Assembly (NCBI RefSeq): GCF_010858045.1
Contig: NZ_JAAGVC010000005.1
Coordinates: forward strand, 229,015 to 293,014
Source: Nocardia cyriacigeorgica
GTDB taxonomy: Bacteria; Actinomycetota; Actinomycetes; Mycobacteriales; Mycobacteriaceae
DNA: 64,000 nt
Direction of reading: 5' to 3'
The notes below the pieces were generated by a model that had not been told where the DNA came from, did not search any database, and saw only the letters and a program-made list of their open reading frames with translations. Numbering within the stretch: position 1 is the first letter of the stretch; every line of letters begins with the position of its first letter. The translations under genes and the position numbers were made by a program. This document shows positions 16,182 to 26,582 of this stretch, in pieces.

Positions 16182-16200
16182 CCGCCGTCGGGCGCGTCGC

Positions 16201-16228
16201 TTGACTCGAACACCTGTTCGGCTAATCT
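16201..16228 (+). promoter_or_regulatory. recA SOS promoter with LexA box
   Basis: TTGACT (16201-16206) and TAATCT (16223-16228) form a promoter with a 16-base spacer. The mycobacterial-type LexA box TCGAAC-ACCT-GTTCGG (16206-16221) fills the spacer, so LexA would block polymerase directly. It differs from the consensus TCGAAC-N4-GTTCGA only in the last base. Confidence 0.85.
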
Positions 16229-16312
16229 TGTCGCCAGAACTTGTCGGTGCCGCCCTCTAATGTGGGCGCCAACCACAGAACGAGACTCACCCGTCGAAAA
16301 GGGGATCAGGAC

Positions 16313-17350
16313 ATGGCACCACAGGCGTACGACCGCGACAAGGCGCTCGAGCTCGCCCTGGCTCAGGTGGAGAAGAGCTTCGGCAAGGGCGCGGTGATGC
16401 GGCTCGGCGAGGAGGCCCGCCAGCCCGTGTCGGTGATCCCGACCGGATCGATCGCGCTGGATGTGGCCCTGGGTATCGGCGGTCTGCCGCGCGGGCGCGT
16501 GGTGGAGATCTACGGTCCGGAATCCTCGGGTAAGACCACGGTCGCCCTGCACGCGGTGGCCAACGCTCAGGCCGCCGGTGGCGTCGCGGCGTTCATCGAC
16601 GCCGAGCACGCGCTCGACCCGGACTACGCCCGCAAGCTCGGAGTCGATACCGACGCGCTGCTGGTCTCCCAGCCCGACACCGGTGAGCAGGCCCTGGAGA
16701 TCGCCGACATGCTGGTGCGCTCCGGCGCCATCGACATCATCGTCATCGACTCCGTGGCCGCCCTGGTGCCGCGCGCCGAGATCGAGGGCGAAATGGGTGA
16801 TAGCCACGTCGGCCTGCAGGCCCGCCTGATGAGCCAGGCGCTGCGCAAGATGACCAGCGCGCTCAACAATTCCGGCACCACCGCCATCTTCATCAACCAG
16901 CTGCGCGAGAAGATCGGCGTCATGTTCGGCTCGCCGGAAACCACCACCGGCGGTAAGGCGCTGAAGTTCTACGCATCGGTGCGCCTGGACGTGCGGCGCA
17001 TCGAGACCCTCAAGGACGGCAGCGACGCGGTCGGCAACCGCACCCGGGTCAAGGTCGTCAAGAACAAGGTGTCGCCGCCGTTCAAGCAGGCCGAGTTCGA
17101 CATCCTCTACGGTCACGGCATCTCCAAGGAGGGCTCGCTCATCGATATGGGTGTCGAGCAGGGCTTCATCCGTAAGTCCGGCTCCTGGTACACCTACGAA
17201 GGCGATCAGCTGGGCCAGGGCAAGGAGAACGCCCGCAAGTTCCTGCTGGACAACACCGACGTCCGCGACGAGATCGAGAAGAAGATCAAGGAGAAGCTGG
17301 GCATCGGCGCCGACGTGACGGCGAGCGAAGAGGTCCCCGCCGATTTCTGA
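16313..17350 (+). CDS. recA: Recombinase RecA
   Basis: A 345-aa RecA without an intein, unlike M. tuberculosis. Walker A is GPESSGKTT (68-76). Catalytic and DNA-loop blocks include [43 protein letters not shown] and [17 protein letters not shown]. RecA forms filaments on single-stranded DNA, performs strand exchange and triggers LexA self-cleavage. The ATG at 16313 lies about 85 bases after the SOS promoter. recX follows 46 bases later on the same strand. Confidence 0.98.
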   Translation: MAPQAYDRDKALELALAQVEKSFGKGAVMRLGEEARQPVSVIPTGSIALDVALGIGGLPRGRVVEIYGPESSGKTTVALHAVANAQAAGGVAAFIDAEHALDPDYARKLGVDTDALLVSQPDTGEQALEIADMLVRSGAIDIIVIDSVAALVPRAEIEGEMGDSHVGLQARLMSQALRKMTSALNNSGTTAIFINQLREKIGVMFGSPETTTGGKALKFYASVRLDVRRIETLKDGSDAVGNRTRVKVVKNKVSPPFKQAEFDILYGHGISKEGSLIDMGVEQGFIRKSGSWYTYEGDQLGQGKENARKFLLDNTDVRDEIEKKIKEKLGIGADVTASEEVPADF

Positions 17351-17396
17351 TCCGAGGCCGGCCCGGCGCCCCGCATCCGGTGAGGTTGCGGACGGC

Positions 17397-18428
17397 GTGC
17401 CCGCTGATCCCGTCGCAGCTGTGCGGCAACAGTTGGCACGCCTCGGCGTCGAGGTCCCCGAATCCACCGGCTCACGGCCCGAAGGCCGGCAGCCGGCACC
17501 GGTTCGCCCGGCCGATGGTGGTTCGGCCGAGGCGAACGCACGAGGAACTCGGTCGGACGCGTCCGATCCGCAGCGGACACGTTCGACCGAGTTCCCCGGC
17601 ACTCGTGGTCGCCGTGCGCGCACCAGCGGTGAGCGGGACCGCTACGGCGCACGGGACGACGGCGCGCCTGCCGCGACTCGACGTCGCCGCAGGCGCAGCG
17701 CCGAGGGCACCGGGCCCGCGCCCGATGCCGACCACCGGCCGGCGCATCAGGACCGGGGTCCGGGAGGCGAGCCCAGCGGCGCCGTCGCCCTGGAACGGCA
17801 CACGCGTAGCTACCGCTCCGCATCGGACGACGACTCCGGCACCCCCGGCGACGGCTCTCAGTCGGCTGCTCCGCCGCGCACAAGAGCCGCACGAGGCGAG
17901 GCGCTCGCGACCGGCTCCGAATCCGGGGGCACAGTCGAGCAGGCGAAGGACGCGTGTCTGCGATTGCTCGCCGTCCGCGCCCGCAGCCGCGCCGAACTCG
18001 CACAGCGACTGGCCGCCAAGGGATACCCGACCGAGGTGAGCGAACAGGCGCTCGATCGCCTCGCCGAGGTCGGGCTCATCGACGATGCCGCGTTCGCTCA
18101 GCAGTGGGTCCAGTCGCGGCACACCTACTCCGGCAAGGGCCGCCAAGCCCTCGCCCAGGAGCTGCGCCGCAAAGGCGTCTCCCAAGACGACGCCGCCGAC
18201 GCCCTCGCCGCCGTCACCGCCGACGACGAACACGACCGCGCCACCGAACTCGTCCGCCGCAAACTCCGCACCATGCCCGCAAACCTCGACCGCGACAAGG
18301 CAACCCGCCGCCTCGTCGGCATGCTCGCCCGCCGCGGCTACAACTCGTCCACCGCCTACGCCGTCGTCAAGGCAGAACTCGATACGGCCGATTCCGGCCT
18401 CGAATCCGACGAGTTGCCGCGCGAGTAG
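17397..18428 (+). CDS. recX: RecX, regulator of RecA, with a long basic N-terminal extension
   Basis: The last 160 residues are a normal RecX: EQAKDACLRLLAVRARSRAELAQRLAAKGY, then LIDDAAFAQQWVQSR and GRQALAQELRRKGVSQDDAADAL, and finally KLRTMPANLDRDKATRRLVGMLARRGYN. RecX caps RecA filaments. The first 180 residues are low-complexity, rich in Arg, Pro, Gly, Asp and Ser, making the protein 343 aa against the usual 150-200. The GTG at 17397 is the earliest sensible start; a later start would remove the extension. It follows recA as an operon. Confidence 0.88.
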   Translation: MPADPVAAVRQQLARLGVEVPESTGSRPEGRQPAPVRPADGGSAEANARGTRSDASDPQRTRSTEFPGTRGRRARTSGERDRYGARDDGAPAATRRRRRRSAEGTGPAPDADHRPAHQDRGPGGEPSGAVALERHTRSYRSASDDDSGTPGDGSQSAAPPRTRAARGEALATGSESGGTVEQAKDACLRLLAVRARSRAELAQRLAAKGYPTEVSEQALDRLAEVGLIDDAAFAQQWVQSRHTYSGKGRQALAQELRRKGVSQDDAADALAAVTADDEHDRATELVRRKLRTMPANLDRDKATRRLVGMLARRGYNSSTAYAVVKAELDTADSGLESDELPRE

Positions 18429-18496
18429 CTCGCGCAGGCGCCGAGCCGTGGCGATCTCGGCCGCCTGACCGGCCGGACGACCCCCGAAACGCGAAC

Positions 18497-18531
18497 GGCG
18501 CGCAGATCGCGAAATGTGCGATCTGCGCGCC
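18497..18531. terminator. Bidirectional terminator between recX and gluD
   Basis: Perfect 14-bp arms GGCGCGCAGATCGC (18497-18510) and GCGATCTGCGCGCC (18518-18531) with a 7-nt loop sit between convergent recX and gluD. Confidence 0.88.
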
Positions 18532-18545
18532 GAAAGGCGCTACGA

Positions 18546-19445
18546 CTACGGAGCCTTGGTGATATCCACCCCCGGCGCCCCATCGGTCACGATGGAATCG
18601 GCGGCCACCACCGCGCCGCCACCCTTGCGGCGGCCCGCGCGCAGACGCCGCTCCAGCCAGGTCGCGACCTGCGACAGCGTCATGTTCAGCACGATCATGA
18701 TGATCGCGACCACGATCAACGCCGGAATCGTATTGGAATCGGCGGCACCCAGCTGCAAGCCGTTGCGGACCACCTCTTCGTAGGTGATGACATACCCCAG
18801 CGCCGAGTCCTTCAACGCCACAACCATCTGCGAGATCAGTGCGGGCAGCATGGCGGTGATGGCCTGCGGCAACAGGATCAACCGCATCAACTGGCCCTTG
18901 CGCATACCCAATGCGGCCGCGGCCTCGGTCTGGCCCTTGGGCAGTGAGCGGATACCGGCGCGCACGATCTCGGCGATGACCGACCCGTTGTAGATGGTCA
19001 GTGCCGTGACCACCGCGCCGAGCGCCAGATACTCGGACTCGAAAACGTTGTACTCGGAGTAGAGCGCGAACAGGAAGATCATCAGGATCAGCACCGGAAC
19101 GGCGCGCGCGATTTCGACGACCGCGCCCGCCACCCACCGCACCGGGCGGTGATCGGAGAGCCGGGCGATGCCGAAGATCATGCCGAGCACCATCGCGAAG
19201 ATGATCGACAGCACCGCGGCCACGATGGTGCCACGCAGACCCGGCAGCAGATAGGTCGTCCAGACATCCGCTTCCAGGAACGGCTTCCACTTCTCGGCGT
19301 CGAACTGCCCCTGACTGTCGAAGCCGCGGTAGACGAACCACGCCGCGAGCAGCACCACGGCCAGCACGATCACCGAGTAGATGATGTTGCGCACCCGCGC
19401 GGCGGGGCCTGGTGCGTCGAAGAGAACCGACGGTTCCCGCCTCAT
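18546..19445 (-). CDS. gluD: Glutamate ABC transporter permease GluD
   Basis: A 299-aa inner-membrane permease of the polar amino-acid class. It has five to six hydrophobic segments. The EAA loop reads GIRSLPKGQTEAAAALGMRKGQLMRLILLPQA, where it contacts the ATPase. The C-terminal 40 residues are a polar tail. I start at the ATG at 19445 (MRREPSVLFDAPG), which overlaps the gluC stop by 4 bases; a longer upstream frame is shadow. Fourth gene of gluABCD. Confidence 0.92.
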   Translation of the reverse strand: MRREPSVLFDAPGPAARVRNIIYSVIVLAVVLLAAWFVYRGFDSQGQFDAEKWKPFLEADVWTTYLLPGLRGTIVAAVLSIIFAMVLGMIFGIARLSDHRPVRWVAGAVVEIARAVPVLILMIFLFALYSEYNVFESEYLALGAVVTALTIYNGSVIAEIVRAGIRSLPKGQTEAAAALGMRKGQLMRLILLPQAITAMLPALISQMVVALKDSALGYVITYEEVVRNGLQLGAADSNTIPALIVVAIIMIVLNMTLSQVATWLERRLRAGRRKGGGAVVAADSIVTDGAPGVDITKAP

Positions 19446-20122
19446 CGGGCCACCTCGAATCGTTTGGCGATATAACCGAACAGCAGACCCGTCGGCAATG
19501 TCAGGACCACGAAGCCGAGGGCGAAGATCGCACCGATCGACAGCAGCGCCGCCTCGGTGTCGAGCATCTTGGCCATCAGGAACGACGCCTCGGCCACACC
19601 GATGGCGGAGGCGACGGTCGAGTTCTTGGTCAAGGCGATCAGCACACTGCCCAGCGGGGCGATCACCGAACGGAACGCCTGCGGCAACACGATCAGCCGC
19701 AGGTTCTGCAAGAAGCCGAGGCCAAGCGATCGCCCGGCCTCGGACTGGCCCAGCGGCACGGTGTTGATACCCGCGCGCAGCGACTCGCAGACGAACGCCG
19801 CGGTGTAGACGCTCAGGCCGACGACCGCCCACCGGAAGTTGTTCTCGGCCAGCGAGTTCGGCCCGTCGGCGGCCAGTTTGACGCGCAGCGTCGAATACAG
19901 GCCGAGCGAGCAGAACACCAGGATCAGCGTCAGCGGGGTGTTGCGGAAGACGGTGACGTAGACGGTGCCGACCCAGCGCGCCACCGGGACCGGCGAGACC
20001 CGCATGGCAGCCACGATGGTGCCGAGCACCAGCGCGCCGATCGCGGACAGCACGGTCAGCTTGATGGTGACCCAGAACGCGTCGAGCAGTTGGGAATCGT
20101 ACTCAGAGATCAAATCGAACAC
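19442..20122 (-). CDS. gluC: Glutamate ABC transporter permease GluC
   Basis: A 226-aa permease with about five membrane helices. The EAA motif is INTVPLGQSEAGRSLGLGFLQNLRLIVLPQAFR (about 135-167). It pairs with GluD to form the channel of the GluA-driven glutamate importer known from Corynebacterium. Start is GTG at 20122. It lies about 100 bases after gluB and is translationally coupled to gluD. Confidence 0.92.
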   Translation of the reverse strand: MFDLISEYDSQLLDAFWVTIKLTVLSAIGALVLGTIVAAMRVSPVPVARWVGTVYVTVFRNTPLTLILVFCSLGLYSTLRVKLAADGPNSLAENNFRWAVVGLSVYTAAFVCESLRAGINTVPLGQSEAGRSLGLGFLQNLRLIVLPQAFRSVIAPLGSVLIALTKNSTVASAIGVAEASFLMAKMLDTEAALLSIGAIFALGFVVLTLPTGLLFGYIAKRFEVAR

Positions 20123-20222
20123 GGTGGGTGCGCGCCTCCGATCATGAGGTGAGGGCAGGGTCGGCGACCGGATGACCGCGCGGTGGGCGCATCATCGGCG
20201 CCCACCGCGGTCGATCATCGGA

Positions 20223-21062
20223 TCAGTACCGGTCCACCTGCGGAGCCGGCGGAGTCGGGTAGTTAGCGGCGCGCCCGACCGAATCCTGGAAGGCCTTGTC
20301 CCAGGCGCCTTCGGTGATCATCGCCTCGATGGCGTCGTTGATCTTGTCGCGGCTCTCCTGATCGCCCTTCTTCAGCCCGATGCCGTAGTTCTCGGTGGTG
20401 AACGGCTTGCCGACCAGCTTGTAGCGGCCGGGGGTCTGCGCGGCGTAACCGGCGAGGATGATGTCGTCGGTGGTCATCGCGTCGACCGCGCCGCTGTTGA
20501 GACCCTCGAGGCACAGCGAGTACGTGTCGTAGGTCTGCAGCTGGGTGTCGGGGAAGTTCTTCTCGATGTTCTGCGCCGGGGTGGAACCCTTGACCGAGCA
20601 GACCGTCTTGCCCGCGATGGTCTCCGGGCCGGTGATGTCGGTGTTGTCGGCATTCACCAGCAGGCTCTGACCCGCGACGTAGTACGGGCCGGCGAAATCG
20701 ACCTTCTCCTTGCGCTGGTCGGTGATGGAGTAGGTGGCGACGATGAAGTCCACCTGGCCGTTCTCGATCAGCGTCTCGCGCTGCGCCGACGGAGCTTCCT
20801 TGAAGGTGATGCCGTCGGGCTGGACGCCGAGCTTGGCCGCGACGAAGCGGGCCACCTCGACATCGAAGCCGCTGTATGTGCCATCGGTGTTGCGCTGACC
20901 CAGACCCGGCTGGTCGAACTTGATGCCGATGGTCAGCTTGCCTTCCTTGGCGTGGTCGAGAGCGGTCTTGTCGTCTCCGCTACCGCAACCCGCGGTGGTG
21001 GCGGCGGCCAGGGCCAGGGCGATGGCCCCGACTCCGAGACGGAGCGCACGGTTGATCCTCAT
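20223..21062 (-). CDS. gluB: Glutamate-binding lipoprotein GluB
   Basis: A 279-aa solute-binding protein of the amino-acid family 3. A signal peptide ends in the lipobox TTAGC with the lipidated Cys26. The binding fold has KLTIGIKFDQPGLGQRNTDGTYSGFDVEVARFVA and QVDFIVATYSITDQRKEKVDFAGPYYVAGQ. It captures glutamate outside the membrane and delivers it to GluC/GluD. AAGGAA precedes the ATG. Confidence 0.94.
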   Translation of the reverse strand: MRINRALRLGVGAIALALAAATTAGCGSGDDKTALDHAKEGKLTIGIKFDQPGLGQRNTDGTYSGFDVEVARFVAAKLGVQPDGITFKEAPSAQRETLIENGQVDFIVATYSITDQRKEKVDFAGPYYVAGQSLLVNADNTDITGPETIAGKTVCSVKGSTPAQNIEKNFPDTQLQTYDTYSLCLEGLNSGAVDAMTTDDIILAGYAAQTPGRYKLVGKPFTTENYGIGLKKGDQESRDKINDAIEAMITEGAWDKAFQDSVGRAANYPTPPAPQVDRY

Positions 21063-21122
21063 CGATTTCCTTCTTCCCTCATTCTGGTTTTCGATGGCCG
21101 TGGTCGGTGGGCGGTGCAGCGC

Positions 21123-21920
21123 TCAGTGGCTGAGAATCTTGCCGAGGAAGTCCTTGGCCCGGTCGGACTTCGGTGTGGTGAAGAACGTTTCCGGCGTGGC
21201 GTCTTCGACCACTTGACCGTCGGCCATGAACAGCACCCGGTTGGCCGCTTTGCGGGCGAAGCCCATTTCGTGGGTGACCACCAGCATGGTCATGCCCTCT
21301 TTGGCCAGCGACACCATGACGTCGAGGACCTCGTTGACCATCTCGGGGTCGAGCGCGGAGGTCGGCTCGTCGAACAGCATCACCTTGGGGTTCATCGCCA
21401 GGGCGCGCGCGATGGCCACGCGCTGCTGCTGGCCGCCGGAGAGCTGGGCCGGGTACTTGTCGGCCTGGTTGGCGATGCCGACGCGTTCGAGCAGTCCCAT
21501 CGCCCGGGTGCGGGCCTCATCCTTCTTCAGCTTGCGCACCTTGATCGGCGCGAGCATGACGTTCTCCAGGATCGTCTTGTGCGCGAACAGGTTGAACGAC
21601 TGGAAGACCATGCCGACGTCGGCGCGCAGCGCGGCCAGCCCGCGCCCCTCGGCGGGCAGCGGGATCCCGTCGACGCTGATGTCGCCGGTGTCGATCGGCT
21701 CGAGCCGATTGATGGTGCGGCACAGCGTCGACTTGCCGGACCCCGAAGGGCCGAGCACGATCACGACCTGCCCTTTGGGCACCTCGAGGTTGATATCACG
21801 CAACACGTGCAGAGCACCGAAGTGCTTGTTGACGTTGCGCATCGAGATCATCGGTGGCGCGGTGGCGTCCCCGCTGTCGGCGGCCCCGGTCGTTCCGGGC
21901 GCGTCGGTGGCGTCGGTCAT
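21123..21920 (-). CDS. gluA: Glutamate ABC transporter ATPase GluA
   Basis: A 265-aa ABC ATPase. Walker A is GPSGSGKST (57-65), the signature is LSGGQQQR, Walker B is [13 protein letters not shown], and the switch histidine is in VVTHEMGFA. It powers glutamate uptake. The ATG at 21920 gives a 24-residue Ala/Thr-rich N-tail; the frame is open further upstream without a better start. First gene of gluABCD, which lies as a minus-strand block between recX and miaB; I recall a similar placement beside recX in Corynebacterium. Confidence 0.94.
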   Translation of the reverse strand: MTDATDAPGTTGAADSGDATAPPMISMRNVNKHFGALHVLRDINLEVPKGQVVIVLGPSGSGKSTLCRTINRLEPIDTGDISVDGIPLPAEGRGLAALRADVGMVFQSFNLFAHKTILENVMLAPIKVRKLKKDEARTRAMGLLERVGIANQADKYPAQLSGGQQQRVAIARALAMNPKVMLFDEPTSALDPEMVNEVLDVMVSLAKEGMTMLVVTHEMGFARKAANRVLFMADGQVVEDATPETFFTTPKSDRAKDFLGKILSH

Positions 21921-22156
21921 GGTCCATGACCTTAAGCGGAAATCCGGGATTTGCCCGGCTTTCCGTGACACACCGAGTCGCCACGCCGAATCGACATGTC
22001 GCCGTAACCTGGCGGTCAGCCGGTGTGGTAGCCGCGCGAACCGCGGGGTGCTGGACTCGGCGAGGTCCGGCGCGAGTCCGGTGACCTGCGCCCGCGGTGG
22101 CCGGGCGGGGCCGATGCGCCGCGAGCCCGCTACGAGCCAGCCCGTACCCTGGACGG

Positions 22157-23716
22157 GTGGATTCGATCGGACAGGCAGTAGCGCATCCCGCCCTGGTCCC
22201 GGCGCAGACGGACGCACGCAGTTACGAGGTCCGCACCTTCGGTTGCCAGATGAACGTGCACGATTCCGAGCGCTTGTCCGGCCTGCTCGAGGATGCGGGT
22301 TATGTGAAGGCGGCCGCGGGCGAGACGGCCGACCTGGTGGTGTTCAACACCTGCGCGGTGCGGGAGAACGCCGACAACAAGCTCTACGGCACCCTCGGCC
22401 ATCTCGCGCCGATCAAGGCCGGGCGCCCCGGCATGCAGATCGCCGTCGGCGGCTGCCTGGCGCAGAAGGACCGCGACACCGTGGTGCGCAAAGCGCCGTG
22501 GGTGGATGTGGTGTTCGGCACACACAACATCGGGTCGTTGCCGGTGCTGCTGGAACGCGCCCGGCACAACGACGAGGCCCAGGTGGAGATCCTGGAGTCG
22601 CTCGAGGCGTTCCCGTCGACGCTGCCGGCCAAGCGGGAATCGGCCTACGCGGGCTGGGTGTCGATCTCGGTCGGCTGCAACAACACCTGCACCTTCTGCA
22701 TCGTGCCCTCGCTGCGCGGCAAAGAGGTCGACCGGCGTCCCGGTGACGTGCTCGCCGAGGTGCAGGCGCTGGTCGATCAGGGGGTGCTCGAGGTGACGCT
22801 GCTCGGCCAGAACGTCAATTCCTACGGCGCCTCCTTCGCCGACCCGGAGCAGCCGCGCGATCGCGGCGCGTTCGCCAAACTGCTGCGCGCCTGCGGCGGC
22901 ATCGAGGGCCTGGAGCGGGTGCGGTTCACCTCCCCGCATCCGGCCGAGTTCACCGACGACGTCATCGAGGCGATGGCGCAGACGCCGAACGTCTGCCCGC
23001 AACTGCACATGCCGCTGCAATCCGGTTCGGACCGCGTGCTCAAGGCGATGCGCCGCTCCTACCGGCAGGCCCGCTTCCTCGGCATCATCGAGAAGGTGCG
23101 GGCCGCGATGCCGCATGCCGCCATCACCACCGACATCATCGTCGGCTTCCCCGGCGAGACCGAGGAAGATTTCGAACAAACCCTCGAGGTGGTGCGGCAG
23201 GCGCGATTCACCAGCGCGTTCACCTTCCAGTACTCCAAGCGGCCGGGCACCCCGGCCGCCGATATGCCCGATCAGCTGCCCAAACAGGTCGTGCAGGAGC
23301 GCTACGACCGGCTGATCGCACTGCAGGAAGAGATCTCGCTCGAGGCCAACCGTGCGCTGATCGGCACCGAAGTGGAGTTGCTGGTCGCCGAAGGCGCGGG
23401 CAAGAAGAACGCCGCCACCGCGCGGATGAGCGGACGGGCCCGCGACGGACGGCTGGTGCATTTCCGGCCCGAATCCGCCGAGCCGATCCGGCCCGGCGAC
23501 ATCGTCACCGTCGACATCACCGGCGCGGCACCGCATCACCTGATCGCCGACGCACCGCTGCGCACCCACCGCCGCACCCGGGCGGGCGATGCCCACGAAC
23601 GCGGCACCACCCCGAAGACCGAACCCATCGGCGTCGGGCTCGGCCTGCCCCGTATCGGCGCCCCCGCACCGGAGCCGGTCGCGGCCGCGGGGTGCGCCAC
23701 CGGATGCGGGACATGA
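22157..23716 (+). CDS. miaB: tRNA-2-methylthio-N6-isopentenyladenosine synthase MiaB
   Basis: A 519-aa radical-SAM methylthiotransferase. The N-terminal UPF0004 domain has cysteines 30, 66 and 100 (TFGCQMN, FNTCAVR, VGGCLAQ). The radical-SAM cluster is CNNTCTFC (174-181), and a TRAM domain lies near 440-480. It adds the ms2 group to i6A37 of tRNA, acting after MiaA, which is encoded 3.6 kb downstream. I choose the GTG at 22157. The stop overlaps the next gene by 4 bases. The last 40 residues are a Pro/Ala/Gly-rich tail. Confidence 0.95.
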   Translation: MDSIGQAVAHPALVPAQTDARSYEVRTFGCQMNVHDSERLSGLLEDAGYVKAAAGETADLVVFNTCAVRENADNKLYGTLGHLAPIKAGRPGMQIAVGGCLAQKDRDTVVRKAPWVDVVFGTHNIGSLPVLLERARHNDEAQVEILESLEAFPSTLPAKRESAYAGWVSISVGCNNTCTFCIVPSLRGKEVDRRPGDVLAEVQALVDQGVLEVTLLGQNVNSYGASFADPEQPRDRGAFAKLLRACGGIEGLERVRFTSPHPAEFTDDVIEAMAQTPNVCPQLHMPLQSGSDRVLKAMRRSYRQARFLGIIEKVRAAMPHAAITTDIIVGFPGETEEDFEQTLEVVRQARFTSAFTFQYSKRPGTPAADMPDQLPKQVVQERYDRLIALQEEISLEANRALIGTEVELLVAEGAGKKNAATARMSGRARDGRLVHFRPESAEPIRPGDIVTVDITGAAPHHLIADAPLRTHRRTRAGDAHERGTTPKTEPIGVGLGLPRIGAPAPEPVAAAGCATGCGT

Positions 23717-24672
23717 GCGAGGCCCCTCGCGATCCCGACGAGGCGGACCGCTCCGGCGATACCGGCACCGGTAGCCGCCCGCCCACCGGCGCCGACGCGC
23801 CAGGCGCGGACTCGACGACGGACGTGTCCGCGGCCGACACGGCATCCGGCTCGGCCGACGACGGCGCCGCCCCGGCCCGCGGCGACTCCGCGGACGTGCC
23901 CGCGGTCGAGGGAACACCGGATTCTTCCCACGATGGTGGCCCGCCCCGCGATGGCGCTGCCGACCTGTCGCCGCCGGCAGGTTCTTCCGGCGAGGACGCC
24001 AGTGCCGAACCTCGCGACGACGCGGCCGATCGGACCGCCGCACAGACCCCCGACACCACTGATGCAGCCGAAGGAAACGAGGACCACGTGAGCTCGGTCG
24101 AGCAGACTGACGAATTCGAACAGTTCCGCGACGATCTCGACGCCGTCGAGCGCCGGATCGCCGGCGAGATCGATCCGGGTGTGCGCGCCATGGTGGTGGC
24201 CGTTGCGGTGTTCGCCCTGCTGGTGTCGCTGGTGCTCTCGCATGCGGGCGCGGCGCGCGGTTTCGATGTGCTGCTCGGCTCCGATGTCGCCGCGACCGAG
24301 CACATCGGCCTGCCCTCGCGCATCTTCGTCTGGTTCGTCGTCGTGTTCGGCATCGGGTTCTCGCTGCTGGCGCTGATGACCCGGCGCTGGGTGCTGGCCT
24401 GGATCGCGGTGGCCGGTTCGGCCATCGCCAGTGCGTTCGGCGTGTTCTCGATCTGGCATCGGCAGACCCCGGGTCTCAACAACTACATCGGCGCGGGCCC
24501 CGGCATCGGCCTGGTCATCGGCACCATCGCCGCGGTCGTGCTGACGTTCCACTGGGTTCGCGTGGTGTGGAGCCGCACGGCCTTGCAACTGGCCGCCGAG
24601 GAACAGCGGCGTATCGCGGCCGCCGCCGAGGAAGAGCGGGACCGGCGCAGGTTGCAGGGCGACGACTCCTGA
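23713..24672 (+). CDS. Conserved membrane protein with long acidic N-terminus (Rv2732c-like)
   Basis: A 319-aa protein. Residues 1-120 are low-complexity and acidic (Asp, Ala, Gly, Ser, Pro). Then comes [35 protein letters not shown] and four hydrophobic segments, ending in a charged helix [20 protein letters not shown]. It is in the place of Rv2732c, between miaB and the DUF349 gene. Function unknown. Its start overlaps the miaB stop, so the two are coupled. An alternative start just before [12 protein letters not shown] (GTG near 24088) would remove the acidic region. Confidence 0.8.
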   Translation: MSEAPRDPDEADRSGDTGTGSRPPTGADAPGADSTTDVSAADTASGSADDGAAPARGDSADVPAVEGTPDSSHDGGPPRDGAADLSPPAGSSGEDASAEPRDDAADRTAAQTPDTTDAAEGNEDHVSSVEQTDEFEQFRDDLDAVERRIAGEIDPGVRAMVVAVAVFALLVSLVLSHAGAARGFDVLLGSDVAATEHIGLPSRIFVWFVVVFGIGFSLLALMTRRWVLAWIAVAGSAIASAFGVFSIWHRQTPGLNNYIGAGPGIGLVIGTIAAVVLTFHWVRVVWSRTALQLAAEEQRRIAAAAEEERDRRRLQGDDS

Positions 24673-24890
24673 GTGCTGCGGCGTCAGCGCACTGAGTCTT
24701 ACGGCATCGGCTGCCGCGCCATCGGCACGGTTCGTCTGGTCCGGAGCAGCATCTGACGGGCCACACGACCGATCAGCCTCGCCGTCGCCGGCCAGCTCCC
24801 GAGAGGTCGAGCGCAGCCGAGCTCGGTCTGCACACACCGGTTGGTTCACAACACCGGGTGTCGCCTGACCGAGTGCGGTAGGGCTTACAC

Positions 24891-24930
24891 GAGAAGGCGC
24901 ACCCGGCTCTCTGCTCGGGTGCGCCTTCTC
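24891..24930. terminator. Bidirectional terminator
   Basis: Perfect 15-bp arms GAGAAGGCGCACCCG (24891-24905) and CGGGTGCGCCTTCTC (24916-24930) with a 10-nt loop separate two convergent genes. The remainder of the 24673-24943 gap shows nothing else. Confidence 0.9.
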
Positions 24931-24943
24931 CTGTCCGCGCCGA

Positions 24944-26317
24944 TCAGCGGTTGCTGACCGCGCCTTCGGCCGCTTCGGCCCATTCGCGCCACTGCTTGGC
25001 CTGCTCGAGCGCCTTTTCCGCGTCCCGGGTCTTGCCGGCGGCGGTGGCCTTGGCTGCCTGCTCCTCGAACTGCGCGACGCGTTCGCGGAACTGCGCGGCC
25101 CGCGCCATGGCCTCGGGGTCGGTGCGCCGCCACTGCGCGTCGGCCGCCTCGCGGACCCGCTTCTCGATGGCGCGCAGCCTGCCTTCCAGCTCCTGCATGC
25201 GTTCGCGCGGCACCTTGCCGATGGCGTCCCACTTGTCCTGCAATTCGCGCAGTGCGGCCCGTGCGTTGTCGAGCCCGTGCGCGGGATCGATGTGGGCGTA
25301 GGCGGCGAGCAGCTCCTCCTTGGCGGCGGCGTTCTGCTCGAATTCCGCGTCGCGTTCGGAGGCCGCGGCGTTGCGGGCGGCGAAGAACACGTCCTGGGCG
25401 CTCTTGAACCGGCGCCACAGCGCTTCGTCGGCCTCGCGCGGCGCGCGACCCGCGGCCTTCCATTCGGCCAGCAGATCCCGGAACACCGCGGCGGTGCCCG
25501 CCCAATCGGTGGACCCGGACAGCTCCTCGGCCCGTGCGCAGAGCTCTTCCTTACGGGTCTTGGCGGCGGCGCGTTCGCGGTCGAGTTCGGCGAAGTGGGC
25601 GCCACGACGGCGGTTGAACGCCTCCCGCGCCTTGGAGTACCGCTTCCAGAGCGCGTCGTCGACCTTGCGATCAACCCCGCGGATGGACTTCCACTCCTCG
25701 AGGATCTCGCGCAGCCGATCACCCGCCGCCTTCCACTGGGTGGATTCGGCGGCGATGCGCTCGGCCTCGGCGGCGAGCGCCTCCTTGCGCTCAGTGTGCT
25801 CGTGCCTGGCGCGCTCTTTTTCTTCCTTGGCGTGCGCGGCCGCTTCCTCGGAGTGCTCGGCGATGGCCTGCAATCGGCGCGCGAGCCCGTCGATATCGCC
25901 GATCACGGCGGCCGTCGGCAACGATTCGGCGATCGCCAACGCGGCGGCCTTGGTCTTGCGGGCATCGGCGCCCGCCGCCAGCCGGGCTTCCAGCAGCGCG
26001 ACCTCGGTGGCCAGATCGTCGAAGCGGCGGCCGAAGTGAGCCAGGCCCTCGGCGGCATCGCCTGCCTGCCAGGACCCGACGACGCGTTCGCCGTCGGCGG
26101 TCTTCACCCAGGCGGTGCCGTCTTCGTCGACGCGGCCCCATTCGCTGGGATCGGTCACGGTGGGGACGATGACCGGATGCGGGTGCTCGTGCGAGGCGCC
26201 GGGCGCCGGTTTGACCGCATGCGGTTTGGGGTGGGCCGAGCCGCCGGGTTTCGGCATTCCGGACGGTCGCGGGGTGGTGCCGGGGCCGGGTTTCGCGGTT
26301 CCGTTGCTGTCGGTCAT
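24944..26317 (-). CDS. DUF349 repeat protein (Rv2731-like)
   Basis: A 457-aa, highly charged helical protein. After a Pro/Gly/His-rich N-tail (1-50) come several DUF349 repeats, each with a [36 protein letters not shown] type pattern. The C-terminus is coiled coil. The family is widespread and has no settled biochemical role. Neighbours (miaB upstream, miaA downstream) match the mycobacterial order. AGGAG precedes the ATG. Confidence 0.9.
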   Translation of the reverse strand: MTDSNGTAKPGPGTTPRPSGMPKPGGSAHPKPHAVKPAPGASHEHPHPVIVPTVTDPSEWGRVDEDGTAWVKTADGERVVGSWQAGDAAEGLAHFGRRFDDLATEVALLEARLAAGADARKTKAAALAIAESLPTAAVIGDIDGLARRLQAIAEHSEEAAAHAKEEKERARHEHTERKEALAAEAERIAAESTQWKAAGDRLREILEEWKSIRGVDRKVDDALWKRYSKAREAFNRRRGAHFAELDRERAAAKTRKEELCARAEELSGSTDWAGTAAVFRDLLAEWKAAGRAPREADEALWRRFKSAQDVFFAARNAAASERDAEFEQNAAAKEELLAAYAHIDPAHGLDNARAALRELQDKWDAIGKVPRERMQELEGRLRAIEKRVREAADAQWRRTDPEAMARAAQFRERVAQFEEQAAKATAAGKTRDAEKALEQAKQWREWAEAAEGAVSNR

Positions 26318-26582
26318 TGCTCCTCGTCCCTGCCGCGCGTCACGGCTGCCTGGTTACGCCCTAGCTCATCCCATTGAACCCGGTCCGAGCCCTGGAAACC
26401 ACATCGATCGAGCATGCACCGCGGTGTGGCGCCACGGACCCCGACCCGCGATGACCTGGGTTGGAGTACCTCGAACACTAGCAATTGTGGCCGGGTTTCC
26501 GGCAGAGACACTCGAACCCACGGTGGCGCACGGGGACTGGCAGGGCGCTGGGCCGCGGTGGCGGGCGACTACCGTTGACGGC

